Positions 34,435 through 42,964 of a stretch of DNA of 64,000 nt are shown here, one piece after another; the first letter of the stretch is position 1; each line of letters starts with the position of its first letter. The translations under genes and the position numbers were made by a program. This stretch comes from Candidatus Eremiobacter antarcticus (GTDB lineage: Bacteria > Vulcanimicrobiota > Vulcanimicrobiia > Eremiobacterales > Eremiobacteraceae): contig QHBK01000013.1 of NCBI GenBank assembly GCA_003244105.1, positions 1 through 64,000 of the forward strand, in the 5' to 3' direction. Under the pieces are notes generated by a model. That model did no database searches, was not told where the DNA came from, and saw nothing but the letters and a program-made list of their open reading frames with translations.

Positions 34435-36717
34435 CTGAAACGCGATTCGACGGCGCAGCGAGTCTTGTCATTCCAAATCGTGCTGTTCGTATCGGCTTTG
34501 AGCGCTGGGGCGCTTCCCTTGAGTTGGCCAGAGCGTGCGGTTTGTGCGTCATTGCCATCCCCAGCCACGACGCAAACATTTCCACAGCCCGCCGCCTGGC
34601 CGGTGATAACGCGCGCAGGGCTGATCAGCCGGGACCCGTTGGGACCCGGAGTGCAGTACGAGCGTTGGACGCTGGCGACGACCGCAGGGCCGCTCGCACT
34701 GTCGATTGCCACGATCGACTTGCGCAACCCGTACGTGTCGTTCAAGGTCGCGACCCAAGGCGACCGCGTCATGGGCCGCGGCGAGAAACTATCGTCCATG
34801 GCTGACCGGGTGCAAGCAGAGCTCGGCATCAACGCGGACTACTTCGACATCAACGAGACCGGCGCGCCGCTCAACGCGGTGGTCGAGGAAGGCACCCTCG
34901 TGCACAATGCCGATGCGGCCGCAGCGGTCGCGATCGATCGCAACAACAACGTGGTCTTTGGCCCGCTCCGCACGAGCGTCGAAGTCGTCGCCGCGAACGG
35001 CGCGGTGCGCTCGATCTCGTCGCTGAACGAATGGTCGGCTGCCACGCCGCTCACGGTTTTGAACGATCAGCTGGGTTCGACGCACGGTCTCGGCGGCGCG
35101 GAGGTCATCGTGGGTCCCGGCGATGCATCCGGCGCATTCACGGTGCGCAGCGTTGTCGGCGGGCTGTCGGACCTGCTGCCCTTGCGCGCTGGCGAACTGG
35201 CATTGGCAGGACATGGAGAGGAAGCTCAAGCGCTGCTTCGCGATTTTGCGGTGGGCGACACGGTAGCCGTGACGTTCAACGTGCGATCGGCGCTGAACGA
35301 CGTCTTCAATGCGGTGGGCGGCGGGCCGCTGCTCATGCAGGACGGCAAGACCGTCAACGATGCGAACGCTCCCTCGGCCGACGAGACGAACGTGCGCAAT
35401 CCCGTGACCGCGGCAGGCGTATCGGCCGACGGCAATCGCCTCTGGCTGGTCGTCGTCGACGGGCGCGCCCCCGGCTACTCCGTCGGTCTGACCCGCCCGC
35501 AACTCGCCTCGCTGCTGCAAGCGCTCGGCGCGCGCGACGGGATCGCGTTCGACAGCGGCGGCTCTTCGGAAATGGTCGTGCGCGATGAGGGCGAGCTCAG
35601 CGTACGCGTCGCCGGCTCACCGTCCGATGGCAGAGAACGAGCCGTGGCGGACGGATTGTTCGTCGTCAACTCCGCGCCGCCAAGCGAGGCGAGCCGCCTC
35701 ATCCTGAGGGCAGACTATGGCGCGGTGCTGATCGGCAGCCATCTCACATTGCGCGCGCGCGCGATTGATGCGCATGACCAGCCGGTCGACATCAGCGCCG
35801 ATCCTGTTGAATTTCACGTCTCGCCGGAACGGGCCGGCTCAGTTGACCGAAGCCGCGCGTTCTCGGCGCAATCGCCCGGCATGGTTTCGATCTCGGTTGA
35901 AGGGGCAGGCGCTCGCGGCCTGCTGCAGGTGGATGTCGTGCCCTCCGTCGACACGCTTGCGATCGGCGGCTGGCAGGATCCCGTGCCGGCGGGCGGCCGC
36001 AGAACGCTCACCGTGCGCGCGTTTTCCGGCGGCCTGGAAGCAGCAGTCGATTCGAGCGCCATTCGCTGGAGCTCGCGGGGCCAGGGAGGCCGAGTGTTCA
36101 GCGACGGAACGTTTACCGCCGGCGCGGGCGCGGCTAAAACAGTGGTGTCAGCGCGGGTCGGAGAGAGACAAGTTTTCGCGACGGTTCTTTCCGGCGAGCA
36201 TGAAACTCAACTCGCGGCTCAGCTCGGTTCGGGCAGCGGCCCTCGGCAATGGCATTTCCTAGGGCGACCGGCAAGCCTGCCTGGGAGCGTCGACAATGTC
36301 AGCGCACCGGACGCATCGCAGGCCTTGCGCTTGTCCTACGATTTTTCAGGCTCAGCCGGCGTGCGAGCCGCCTATGCTGAGTCCAAGTGGACGCTGTGCG
36401 GACAGCCGCTCGGGGTCGCGATCGATGTCTACGGCGACAGCAACGGTGAGTGGCTGCGCGGCGGTTATCGCAATGCCGATGGCAACAACGAGAGCGTCAC
36501 GATCGCGCGGCACATTGACTGGCAGGGGTGGAGAAGGTTGCGCGTGCCGATCCCCAAGCAGGCCGCCTGGCCCATCGTTTGGACGCGCTTGTATGTCGTC
36601 GAGCGCTCGGGAACGGCTTCCGAACGCGGTTCCATCTGGCTGCGCAACTTCACCGCATTCTATCCCGGTCCGGCGCAAGGCGACCCATGCGGTGCTCCGG
36701 CGCGCACGCCGATGTAG
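34426..36717 (+). CDS. Secreted phosphodiester glycosidase (NAGPA-domain) protein
   Basis: A 763-residue exported protein. After a signal (FQIVLFVSALSAGALPLSW) comes a NAGPA domain, the fold of the lysosomal uncovering enzyme. Its markers are INADYFDINETGAPLN, the GGGPLLMQDGK block, RNPVTAAGVSADG, LVVVDGRAPGYSVG, DGIAFDSGGSSEMVV and VADGLFVVN. Residues about 400-600 hold Ig-like repeats (one reads AIRWSSRGQGGRVFSDGTF), and the end is a beta-sandwich that may bind carbohydrate. Bacterial members are thought to act on exopolysaccharide or wall polymers. The GTG start at 34426 is uncertain because of the overlap with the opposite gene. Confidence 0.83.
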   Translation: MRHLKRDSTAQRVLSFQIVLFVSALSAGALPLSWPERAVCASLPSPATTQTFPQPAAWPVITRAGLISRDPLGPGVQYERWTLATTAGPLALSIATIDLRNPYVSFKVATQGDRVMGRGEKLSSMADRVQAELGINADYFDINETGAPLNAVVEEGTLVHNADAAAAVAIDRNNNVVFGPLRTSVEVVAANGAVRSISSLNEWSAATPLTVLNDQLGSTHGLGGAEVIVGPGDASGAFTVRSVVGGLSDLLPLRAGELALAGHGEEAQALLRDFAVGDTVAVTFNVRSALNDVFNAVGGGPLLMQDGKTVNDANAPSADETNVRNPVTAAGVSADGNRLWLVVVDGRAPGYSVGLTRPQLASLLQALGARDGIAFDSGGSSEMVVRDEGELSVRVAGSPSDGRERAVADGLFVVNSAPPSEASRLILRADYGAVLIGSHLTLRARAIDAHDQPVDISADPVEFHVSPERAGSVDRSRAFSAQSPGMVSISVEGAGARGLLQVDVVPSVDTLAIGGWQDPVPAGGRRTLTVRAFSGGLEAAVDSSAIRWSSRGQGGRVFSDGTFTAGAGAAKTVVSARVGERQVFATVLSGEHETQLAAQLGSGSGPRQWHFLGRPASLPGSVDNVSAPDASQALRLSYDFSGSAGVRAAYAESKWTLCGQPLGVAIDVYGDSNGEWLRGGYRNADGNNESVTIARHIDWQGWRRLRVPIPKQAAWPIVWTRLYVVERSGTASERGSIWLRNFTAFYPGPAQGDPCGAPARTPM

Positions 36718-36739
36718 ATAATCCTTTCCGACCGGGCCG

Positions 36740-37546
36740 TCAGGGCGAGGGCTGACGCAGCAGTCGAGTGTCCACTGCGACCTCGAGCTTTTCCTCAAAT
36801 CCGATCGTCTCGGCGCCGTCAGGTTTCAACAGCCGGTTGTCGATCGCGTAGCGCTCGCGCGTTATCAGCTTCGATGATGGATCGTACCAGGCGAAGCCAT
36901 CGATGCTCATAGAGCCGGGCAGCAGCTTGGGAAGTTTGTATTCGACGCCCGTGATAGCGCCGCCGCCGTGGACTCGGATCTTGAGAAGCTTTCCCGCCGA
37001 GACCAGCGTGTGCGTGAGAGTCGCTTCGCCGCTTCCGAGCGTCGTGAGCACGGTTTCGCGAGTCGTCCAAGAGTGGCCGATGGGCAGCGGCTCCGGCGGC
37101 AGTTGAACCATCGCCGCTTCCTGCAGACTGTAGCTTCGACCGGCGGCGCGGGTGTTGCCGGCGTCGATCATCATGCTGAAAGGCGACTGCACGGTCGTCC
37201 TGAGGTTGCGTGGAATGTCGAGCGTCTCAAGCGACGCGCTGCCGTGCAGGCTGGCTTGATGCGCCGTCGCTGCAACGACGACCGCGCGCGCTTGCGTCGT
37301 CGTGCGGTGCTCTTCGTCGATCACGATGCCCGAGCGGCGGAAGTCTTCGAGCCGCCGTTTGGGAAGCTTCCACTCGACCCGGTCATCCTCTACGGTTGTC
37401 TCCGTGATGCGGTCGCCGCGGCTCAGGACGAGCGTCAGCGAGTATCGCAGCGGCGCGCTCGAAGCCGCCGGCTTCTCAAACCCAACGGCCAGGGCAGACG
37501 CCAACAAGACGAGCGCTGCAGCGCAGCAGAGGCGGTTGCCGTTCAT
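36740..37546 (-). CDS. Secreted protein of unknown function (paralogue B)
   Basis: A 268-residue protein with a signal peptide ([19 protein letters not shown]) and a beta-rich mature domain including [26 protein letters not shown]. This core resembles the one in the protein at 33478-34434, with matching positions for G-x-SWT and G-E-x-T. ATG 37546 is the start that exposes the signal; the frame is open far upstream under the SEC-C gene. It ends 22 bases from the convergent glycosidase gene. No named family recognised. Confidence 0.65.
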   Translation of the reverse strand: MNGNRLCCAAALVLLASALAVGFEKPAASSAPLRYSLTLVLSRGDRITETTVEDDRVEWKLPKRRLEDFRRSGIVIDEEHRTTTQARAVVVAATAHQASLHGSASLETLDIPRNLRTTVQSPFSMMIDAGNTRAAGRSYSLQEAAMVQLPPEPLPIGHSWTTRETVLTTLGSGEATLTHTLVSAGKLLKIRVHGGGAITGVEYKLPKLLPGSMSIDGFAWYDPSSKLITRERYAIDNRLLKPDGAETIGFEEKLEVAVDTRLLRQPSP

Positions 37547-37606
37547 GGAATAGCTATCGGCGCACGCAGCGGAAGATTCTCCGGCGGCGAGCCGAAAGCA
37601 CGTCGG

Positions 37607-38350
37607 ATGAGCAAAGCGGGAAGAAACGACCCGTGCCCTTGCGGCAGCGGCAAAAAGTACAAGCGCTGCTGTCTCGGAAAAGAGACTGCGCGTGAAGCCT
37701 TGCGTAAAGAAATCGCGTCGACCGGTGTGCCGCTGCTCCGCCGGCTCGCCGCCTACGCTGCCGATCGCGCGGGAGTGGCGCCGGAAAAAATCGCTGCACA
37801 GCGCTTCCCCTTTTGGCGCCCGCTGTTGAGCAAAGCGCAAACCTCGCGGCTGCTCGACTATCTCGTCTTCGATCATCACCCCGCGGGGCACAGCCGCCCA
37901 GCGGCGGCCCAGTTCCGCATCGACCAAAGCACGACGCTCCCGCCGGCTTGGCACGAACTGTTGCAGCGCTGGGAAGGCACGCCAACGGGCTTGTATGAGT
38001 TGGAGTCGTGGTCCGGGGAGTTCGCGCGTTGCCGCGACGCGCTCGGCGACGCCGGCTCGATCGAGGTCGTGCCGCTGGAACGCAGCAGCCCGCGCGTCTC
38101 CAACCACATGGCCATCGCACTGCGTCCTCTTCCTTTGAATTCGGGCTTTATGCATCCGGCAGCGCTAACGGTGTTCGAAGGGCGTGCTGTGGGAGAGATC
38201 GCGGATGCGGTGCGCTCCCGTCATCATGCCTTCGTGCGCTCCACGCGGATCGTGAGTTTGGCCGACTTTCTAGCGCTCGCGCCGACGGTGTTGGACGAAG
38301 AAGCGGCAGTCTCGCCTTTGGGATCGCGCATCGTGCTGCCGGGCAGCTGA
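37607..38350 (+). CDS. SEC-C zinc-motif protein
   Basis: A 247-residue protein opening with a SEC-C motif ([18 protein letters not shown]), the Cys-x-Cys-x8-Cys-Cys zinc knuckle also found at the end of SecA and in many stand-alone proteins. The remainder is a mixed helical domain with no family I can assign. Start ATG 37607 places the motif at residue 8. The next gene begins four bases after its stop, so they are likely co-transcribed. Confidence 0.85.
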   Translation: MSKAGRNDPCPCGSGKKYKRCCLGKETAREALRKEIASTGVPLLRRLAAYAADRAGVAPEKIAAQRFPFWRPLLSKAQTSRLLDYLVFDHHPAGHSRPAAAQFRIDQSTTLPPAWHELLQRWEGTPTGLYELESWSGEFARCRDALGDAGSIEVVPLERSSPRVSNHMAIALRPLPLNSGFMHPAALTVFEGRAVGEIADAVRSRHHAFVRSTRIVSLADFLALAPTVLDEEAAVSPLGSRIVLPGS

Positions 38351-38354
38351 CGGA

Positions 38355-39980
38355 TTGCAGCCCACCGGCAGCCGGCCCCCGGCCCGCGCGAGCAATGGCA
38401 TGGTGACCGCGCCTCATGCGTTAGCTGCGCAAGGCGGTTTGCAGATGCTGGCCGCAGGCGGAAACGCGGCCGACGCAGCCATTGCCACGGCGGCTGCCCT
38501 CAGCGTCGTCTATCCGCACATGACGGGATTAGGCGGCGATGCTTTTTGGCTGTACTACGACGCCAAGACCGGCGACGTCAGCGCTTACAACGGCTCGGGC
38601 GCGGCCGCCCAGCTTGCGACCATGGATCATTACCAAGCTCGCGAAGCGCACGCCGTTCCGGAAACTGGCGCGTTGGCAGCACTCACGGTGCCAGGTGCGG
38701 TCGACGCCTGGTTTGCGCTCCACGAGCGCTTTGGATCTTTTTCGATGGAGCGTCTGCTGGCGGCGGCCGTGCGCTACGCGGTGGATGGGGCACCCGTCGC
38801 GCGCAGCCTGCACGGCGCGCTCCAGCAAAAGCGGGATCAGCTGCTGCGCGATGAGGGCGCTGCGTCTCTGTATGCCTGCGAGCGCGTTGCTCCCATCGGG
38901 TCGCGTCTGCGCCAGCCGCAGCTTGGTGCATCGCTGCGATCGATCGCGCAGTTCGGCCGCGCTTGGTTCTACGAGGGAGAGGGTGCCGAGCGAATCGGGC
39001 GGTATTGCGAGCGCATCGGCAGCCCGTTGCGCGCCGCAGACTTCGCAGCGCACGCCGGCCTGAGCTGCTCACCCGCAGCCGGAACGTTTTTGGGATGCGA
39101 CTCGCTGACGATGCCGCCCAACTCGCAAGGCATCACCTTGTTGGCAGCACAGGCGATCTACGAACGTCACCGGGGGGCGCACCAAGCGGAGGGCGGCGCT
39201 GCTCGCGGCAGCGTCGACGACGATGTTTCGGCGCTGCACGCCGCCATTGAATCCATCCGCCTCGCTTTTGAGACGCGCGACGAGTATGTTCGCGATCCAC
39301 GCATGGCCGCCGACTGGCGCGAGGCGTTGGCGTCCGAGCGGATTGCGGCTTTAGCCGCGCGCATCGATCGGGATGTCGCCGCGCCTTCCTCGGACGAACG
39401 GGCGGACCGTGGCGATACCACCTACTTCGCCTGCACCGATGGCGACGGCAACGCCGTCTCGTTCATCCAGTCGCTGTTCCACGGGTTTGGAGCGGCGGTT
39501 GCGGTGCCAGAGCTGGGAATCGTCCTCAACAATCGCGGCAGCGCCTTTCAACTGTCTCCGGGTCATCGCAGCCTCAGCCCCGGCGTTCGCCCGTTCCACA
39601 CCTTGATGCCCTGCATGCTGATGAGCGATGGAAAGCCGTGGCTCGTCTATGGGTCGATGGGCGGGGAGGGACAACCGCAGACCGCGCTGCTGCTGTCAAT
39701 ACGGATCGCACAGGAAGGCATGGATGTGCAAGCGGCGATCGAAGCGCCTCGGTTTCGGTACGGGAAGACGTGGATCGAAGAACCGGCGCGGCTCAATCTG
39801 GAAGCGCGCTTCGATCCGGCCAGCATCGCCGGCTTACGAGCCCGCGGCCACGCCGTCAACGTTCTGGGGGATTGGGAAGAGTCGATGGGGCACGCAGGCG
39901 CGATCCTCTTCGAGCGCGCTTGTGGCTTCATGTCGGGCGGGGCGGATCCGCGTGGGGACGGGGCGGCAGTCGGCTTTTAG
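38355..39980 (+). CDS. Gamma-glutamyltransferase-family N-terminal nucleophile hydrolase
   Basis: A 541-residue member of the gamma-glutamyltranspeptidase family. It carries the early ASNGMVTAPHALAA and GGNAADAAIATA blocks, the VPGAVDAWFALHERFG segment, and the self-cleavage nucleophile Thr in DTTYFACTDGDGNAVS, followed by GSMGGEGQPQ. No signal peptide is visible, so it is probably cytoplasmic, unlike GGTs that act on external glutathione. The oxamate amidohydrolase branch of the family is an alternative. TTG 38355 is used because it sits right behind the upstream stop. Confidence 0.86.
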   Translation: MQPTGSRPPARASNGMVTAPHALAAQGGLQMLAAGGNAADAAIATAAALSVVYPHMTGLGGDAFWLYYDAKTGDVSAYNGSGAAAQLATMDHYQAREAHAVPETGALAALTVPGAVDAWFALHERFGSFSMERLLAAAVRYAVDGAPVARSLHGALQQKRDQLLRDEGAASLYACERVAPIGSRLRQPQLGASLRSIAQFGRAWFYEGEGAERIGRYCERIGSPLRAADFAAHAGLSCSPAAGTFLGCDSLTMPPNSQGITLLAAQAIYERHRGAHQAEGGAARGSVDDDVSALHAAIESIRLAFETRDEYVRDPRMAADWREALASERIAALAARIDRDVAAPSSDERADRGDTTYFACTDGDGNAVSFIQSLFHGFGAAVAVPELGIVLNNRGSAFQLSPGHRSLSPGVRPFHTLMPCMLMSDGKPWLVYGSMGGEGQPQTALLLSIRIAQEGMDVQAAIEAPRFRYGKTWIEEPARLNLEARFDPASIAGLRARGHAVNVLGDWEESMGHAGAILFERACGFMSGGADPRGDGAAVGF

Positions 39981-40001
39981 AAGAAGACGCTGCCTTTCAG
40001 A

Positions 40002-40907
40002 CTACTTGGGAAGACCCGTGGCCTTGCGGCCCTCAGCGTTGCGAACGATGGCATCCTTCGTGATGTGCACGCCGTGTCCGGCTAGGACGCTGATGTTGCG
40101 GCCCGGCATGAAGACTTGCACGCTGCCTGAGAAGACGGTCAAATCGGTGGCAGCGTTGCGGGCGCTCACGGAGAAGGCGGTTCCGGTGGGAACGAACGTC
40201 GCTTGGTCGGTGGCGACATGGATGGGCGAGACGTCGCGGTGCAAGATCTCGTTGACCTTGAGCGTTCCGCGCAACAGTGAAAGATAGATCGCGTCGGCTG
40301 CGCCGGTGTTCACATCGCGGTGAAGCTTGCGGACTTGCACTTGAGCGCCGCTTTGCAGCGTCAAAGCCAGATGCGGCGTGATGGCGACGATGGCCGAAGC
40401 GGCCCCCACTGGGCTCAGCATTTCGCCGGTGGAAAGCGGTGTATCCGCTTCCGCAACTTCGCGGCCCTTATTGTCTGGGGCGATCGCGTGTAGGCTGCCT
40501 TGCACGGATGCGGTGATCGTCTGGTCGTCTGGGCGGATGGTCGCGTTGTGCGTCAGCACACCGTGCACGATGAAGAACACTGCGAACACAGCTGCCATTG
40601 CGCCGCCGAATGCGTATGCCGGACGGAAACGTTGCCAGAGGAGAGCGGGCCGGTGGACCTTGAGCAGCACGTTCCCCGTATGGGCATTGCTGTGCAAGAC
40701 TCGCTCGATGACGCGGGTCTCCAAGCCTTTGGGGGTCATGAGCTGAGGAACATGGGAGATCAGCTCTTGGAAGCGCTGAGCCTTGGCCAACGTGCCGGCG
40801 CACGCGAAACACGTGCGGCGATGGCCGTTCAGCAGCGCTGCTTCAGCCGGCGTTATCTGCCCGTCAAAAGATTCGTAAAAAAGATCGAGCGCTTCAGAGC
40901 ATTCCAC
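40002..40907 (-). CDS. Anti-sigma factor with zinc-binding N terminus and FecR domain
   Basis: A 301-residue membrane regulator paired with the ECF sigma gene just upstream. The N terminus has a ZAS-type motif H-x3-C-x2-C (GHRRTCFAC) that would hold the sigma factor. A single transmembrane helix follows (YAFGGAMAAVFAVFFIVHGVL). The outer part is FecR-like, with the typical SLLRGTLKVNE and VPTGTAFSVSARN..TDLTVFSGSVQV. The signal sensed is unknown. No TonB-dependent receptor adjoins it, unlike the classical FecIR-FecA arrangement. Confidence 0.85.
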   Translation of the reverse strand: MECSEALDLFYESFDGQITPAEAALLNGHRRTCFACAGTLAKAQRFQELISHVPQLMTPKGLETRVIERVLHSNAHTGNVLLKVHRPALLWQRFRPAYAFGGAMAAVFAVFFIVHGVLTHNATIRPDDQTITASVQGSLHAIAPDNKGREVAEADTPLSTGEMLSPVGAASAIVAITPHLALTLQSGAQVQVRKLHRDVNTGAADAIYLSLLRGTLKVNEILHRDVSPIHVATDQATFVPTGTAFSVSARNAATDLTVFSGSVQVFMPGRNISVLAGHGVHITKDAIVRNAEGRKATGLPK

Positions 40908-40920
40908 GATTGCTATACTC

Positions 40921-41532
40921 TCACGTCAGCAGTGGATCGAGCCAGATCTGCAGCCGGCGCTTGGCGCGGCAGAGGTTGGTTCGCGCGGCTTGCTCGTTCA
41001 TGCCGAGCGCGTCGGAGATCTCTCCGTACGATAATCCCTGCAGTTCGCGCAGAATGAACACCATGCGCTGCTGGCTCGGCAATCCCCGCAAACCCTCTTC
41101 GAGGTGCCGGAAGGTCTCGCCGCGCTGCGCCATGACTTCCGGCCGTTCGTCCTCGCGGATGAGCAACTCGGCTTCGTTGACGTCGTCGATGTCCATCATC
41201 GGAGCGCCGGAGCGGCTCTGATAGGTCAGACAGACATTCACGCAGATGCGGTAGAGCCACGACGAAACCTTGCTGCGGCCCGAGAAGGTCCGCGCATGCT
41301 GAAAGGCCCGGAGAAACGTCTCCTGGACCAGATCTTCCGCCGCCGAGGCGTTGTAGCGATAGGCGACATTGTAGAGCATTCTCGTGTAACGTTTGACTAA
41401 CTCCGCAAAAGCTTCACCGTCACCCTGCGCCACGCTCGTCATGAGCACGACGTCTTCTGTGGACGGAACCGGTTCCAGATGGTTAGACCGGACCGCCCCA
41501 GGGATTGTTACAGGGAGCAAAAATAGGAGCAT
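40921..41532 (-). CDS. ECF RNA polymerase sigma factor
   Basis: A sigma-70-family ECF factor. Region 2 is clear (GDGEAFAELVKRYTRMLYNVAYRY, then AEDLVQETFLRAFQHA), as is region 4 (LPSQQRMVFILRELQGLSYGEISDALGM with the helix-turn-helix NEQAARTNLCRAKRRL). ATG 41532 gives 203 residues, but the first 28 or so do not look like a sigma factor. A start at ATG 41442 (MTSVAQGD) is possible and would leave room for a promoter at 41485-41512. The anti-sigma ATG lies 13 bases downstream of the stop. Confidence 0.9.
   Translation of the reverse strand: MLLFLLPVTIPGAVRSNHLEPVPSTEDVVLMTSVAQGDGEAFAELVKRYTRMLYNVAYRYNASAAEDLVQETFLRAFQHARTFSGRSKVSSWLYRICVNVCLTYQSRSGAPMMDIDDVNEAELLIREDERPEVMAQRGETFRHLEEGLRGLPSQQRMVFILRELQGLSYGEISDALGMNEQAARTNLCRAKRRLQIWLDPLLT
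41485..41512 (-). promoter_or_regulatory. Possible ECF-type autoregulatory promoter
   Basis: On the minus strand, TGTAAC (41512-41507) and CGGTCT (41490-41485) are separated by 16 bases. This is the element pair and spacing of ECF-dependent promoters. It would start transcription near 41478, upstream of the ATG at 41442 of the sigma gene. This is inference from pattern only. Confidence 0.35.
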
Positions 41533-41726
41533 TTACGTGTGTTTCACCGAACTTTAGATGCACCGTGTGACGATTGCCACAACCGGCGCACAAAAGTCGC
41601 CGGCGAACGAGTATGGTCGCCATTATCAAATATCGGAGCATTCGGGGGCCAAAGTTACCGTTGGCCTGCAGTATGAGCTATCGCACCCCCATCTTGTGTC
41701 CCAAGGGAGGCTGCTGACGGTCCGCC

Positions 41727-42947
41727 GTGCGTAACTTCATCTTAGAAGAGATCGCCGAAGCCTTCGACGACCGCAGCGGCCAGTTCCGGTACTTCTTCAA
41801 GACCTCGTCCGGCCGGGTGGAACCATACGCATCAGATGATCCGGCAGCGATGCACCTGGCAGGCCGTCCTGACGCATATGCCATCAGGCCCCTGTCGTAC
41901 GCGGAGTCTCATCAGATGACGGCCGACTTCGTCGCAACGCTTGCCGATGAAGCGCTGGCGGCCAAATTGCAAGCTGCAGTCGGCGAATCAGGAGCAGGCA
42001 AGGGCTTTCTGCAGGTGTTGCGCGCGTATCCGCGGGCGCGCCGCTCTTGGCTTTCCTACCGTCAAAGGCGTCTGGAGGCGCTTGCCCTGCAATGGCTGCG
42101 GGAGCACGGCATCGATCTTGCCCGTTTCGGCCTTGACCGCCCAACGCGAGCGCAAGAAGACGCCGCCGGATTGCGCTTCAACGCTGCTTTGGACGAGCGG
42201 ATGGACGCCGTGCGGGAGCGGGTCGCTCGCTTCAACGCCCAACCCCACGCCGCGGCCGCCAGAGCGGCCTGCCGGCACTCGATGCGAACCGCGGAGATCT
42301 TCCATTCCAACGCCGTGCGCGGCAATCGTTTGAACCTGGAGCAGACGGAAGAGCTGCTCTCCCGGGGCACCTCCGTCGGCGGGCTCACGCTGCGAGAGCA
42401 CTTGGAGGCGGTCAATTTGAACCGTGCTCTCGACCGTTCCGAAGTGCTGGCGCTGAGCGACGCGCCCTTGACGGAACACGGCATTCGCGAGCTGCATGCG
42501 CTGCTGTTCGCCTCGATCGACGACGAGAACGCCGGATTGTACCGGCGCATCGATACGCGCATCGTCGGACGAGATTACTTGCCGCCCGAGAGCGTGCTCG
42601 TGCCGGCGTTGCTTCGAGAATTCACTGAGTGGCTTGAGGAGGCGCCCGCCGACACGCTCGCGCGAGCGACCGCAGCTCAAGCCAAAATCGCCAACATCTC
42701 GCCGTTCTTGGACGGCAATGGCCGGGTCGGCCGCCTGCTCTCCAACCTCATCCTCTGTTCGGCTCAGTATCCGCCGGCCATCGTCCGCGTGGACGACGCG
42801 AAGCCATACTACGAAGGCCTTCGTCAGGCCGATGCGGGCGACATGAGCATGTTGTTGACGCTGATGGTCGAGCGAGTGGAAGACGGCCTGGGCGTGTTGG
42901 AGCACGCGGTACGCACGCTCCCGACTGCAAAGGTGAGCACTCCATAG
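41727..42947 (+). CDS. UPF0158-Fic fusion protein, Fic motif without the catalytic His
   Basis: A 406-residue protein from GTG 41727. Residues 1 to about 130 resemble UPF0158 (FILEEIAEAFDD..FRYFFKTSSGRVE). The rest is a Fic domain with the helical inhibitory region and core. The Fic motif reads S325-PFLDGNGRVGRL, where active AMP transferases have His at the first position. The inhibitory helix reads S194-NAVRGN200, with Arg198 where class II Fic proteins have Glu. So both catalytic and autoinhibitory residues are changed while the GNGR loop that binds nucleotide phosphates is kept. It might be inactive, bind nucleotide only, or use another chemistry. The Fic fold is certain, the activity is not. 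Confidence 0.83.
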   Translation: MRNFILEEIAEAFDDRSGQFRYFFKTSSGRVEPYASDDPAAMHLAGRPDAYAIRPLSYAESHQMTADFVATLADEALAAKLQAAVGESGAGKGFLQVLRAYPRARRSWLSYRQRRLEALALQWLREHGIDLARFGLDRPTRAQEDAAGLRFNAALDERMDAVRERVARFNAQPHAAAARAACRHSMRTAEIFHSNAVRGNRLNLEQTEELLSRGTSVGGLTLREHLEAVNLNRALDRSEVLALSDAPLTEHGIRELHALLFASIDDENAGLYRRIDTRIVGRDYLPPESVLVPALLREFTEWLEEAPADTLARATAAQAKIANISPFLDGNGRVGRLLSNLILCSAQYPPAIVRVDDAKPYYEGLRQADAGDMSMLLTLMVERVEDGLGVLEHAVRTLPTAKVSTP

Positions 42948-42964
42948 TCAGCGCCGACCTGGAG

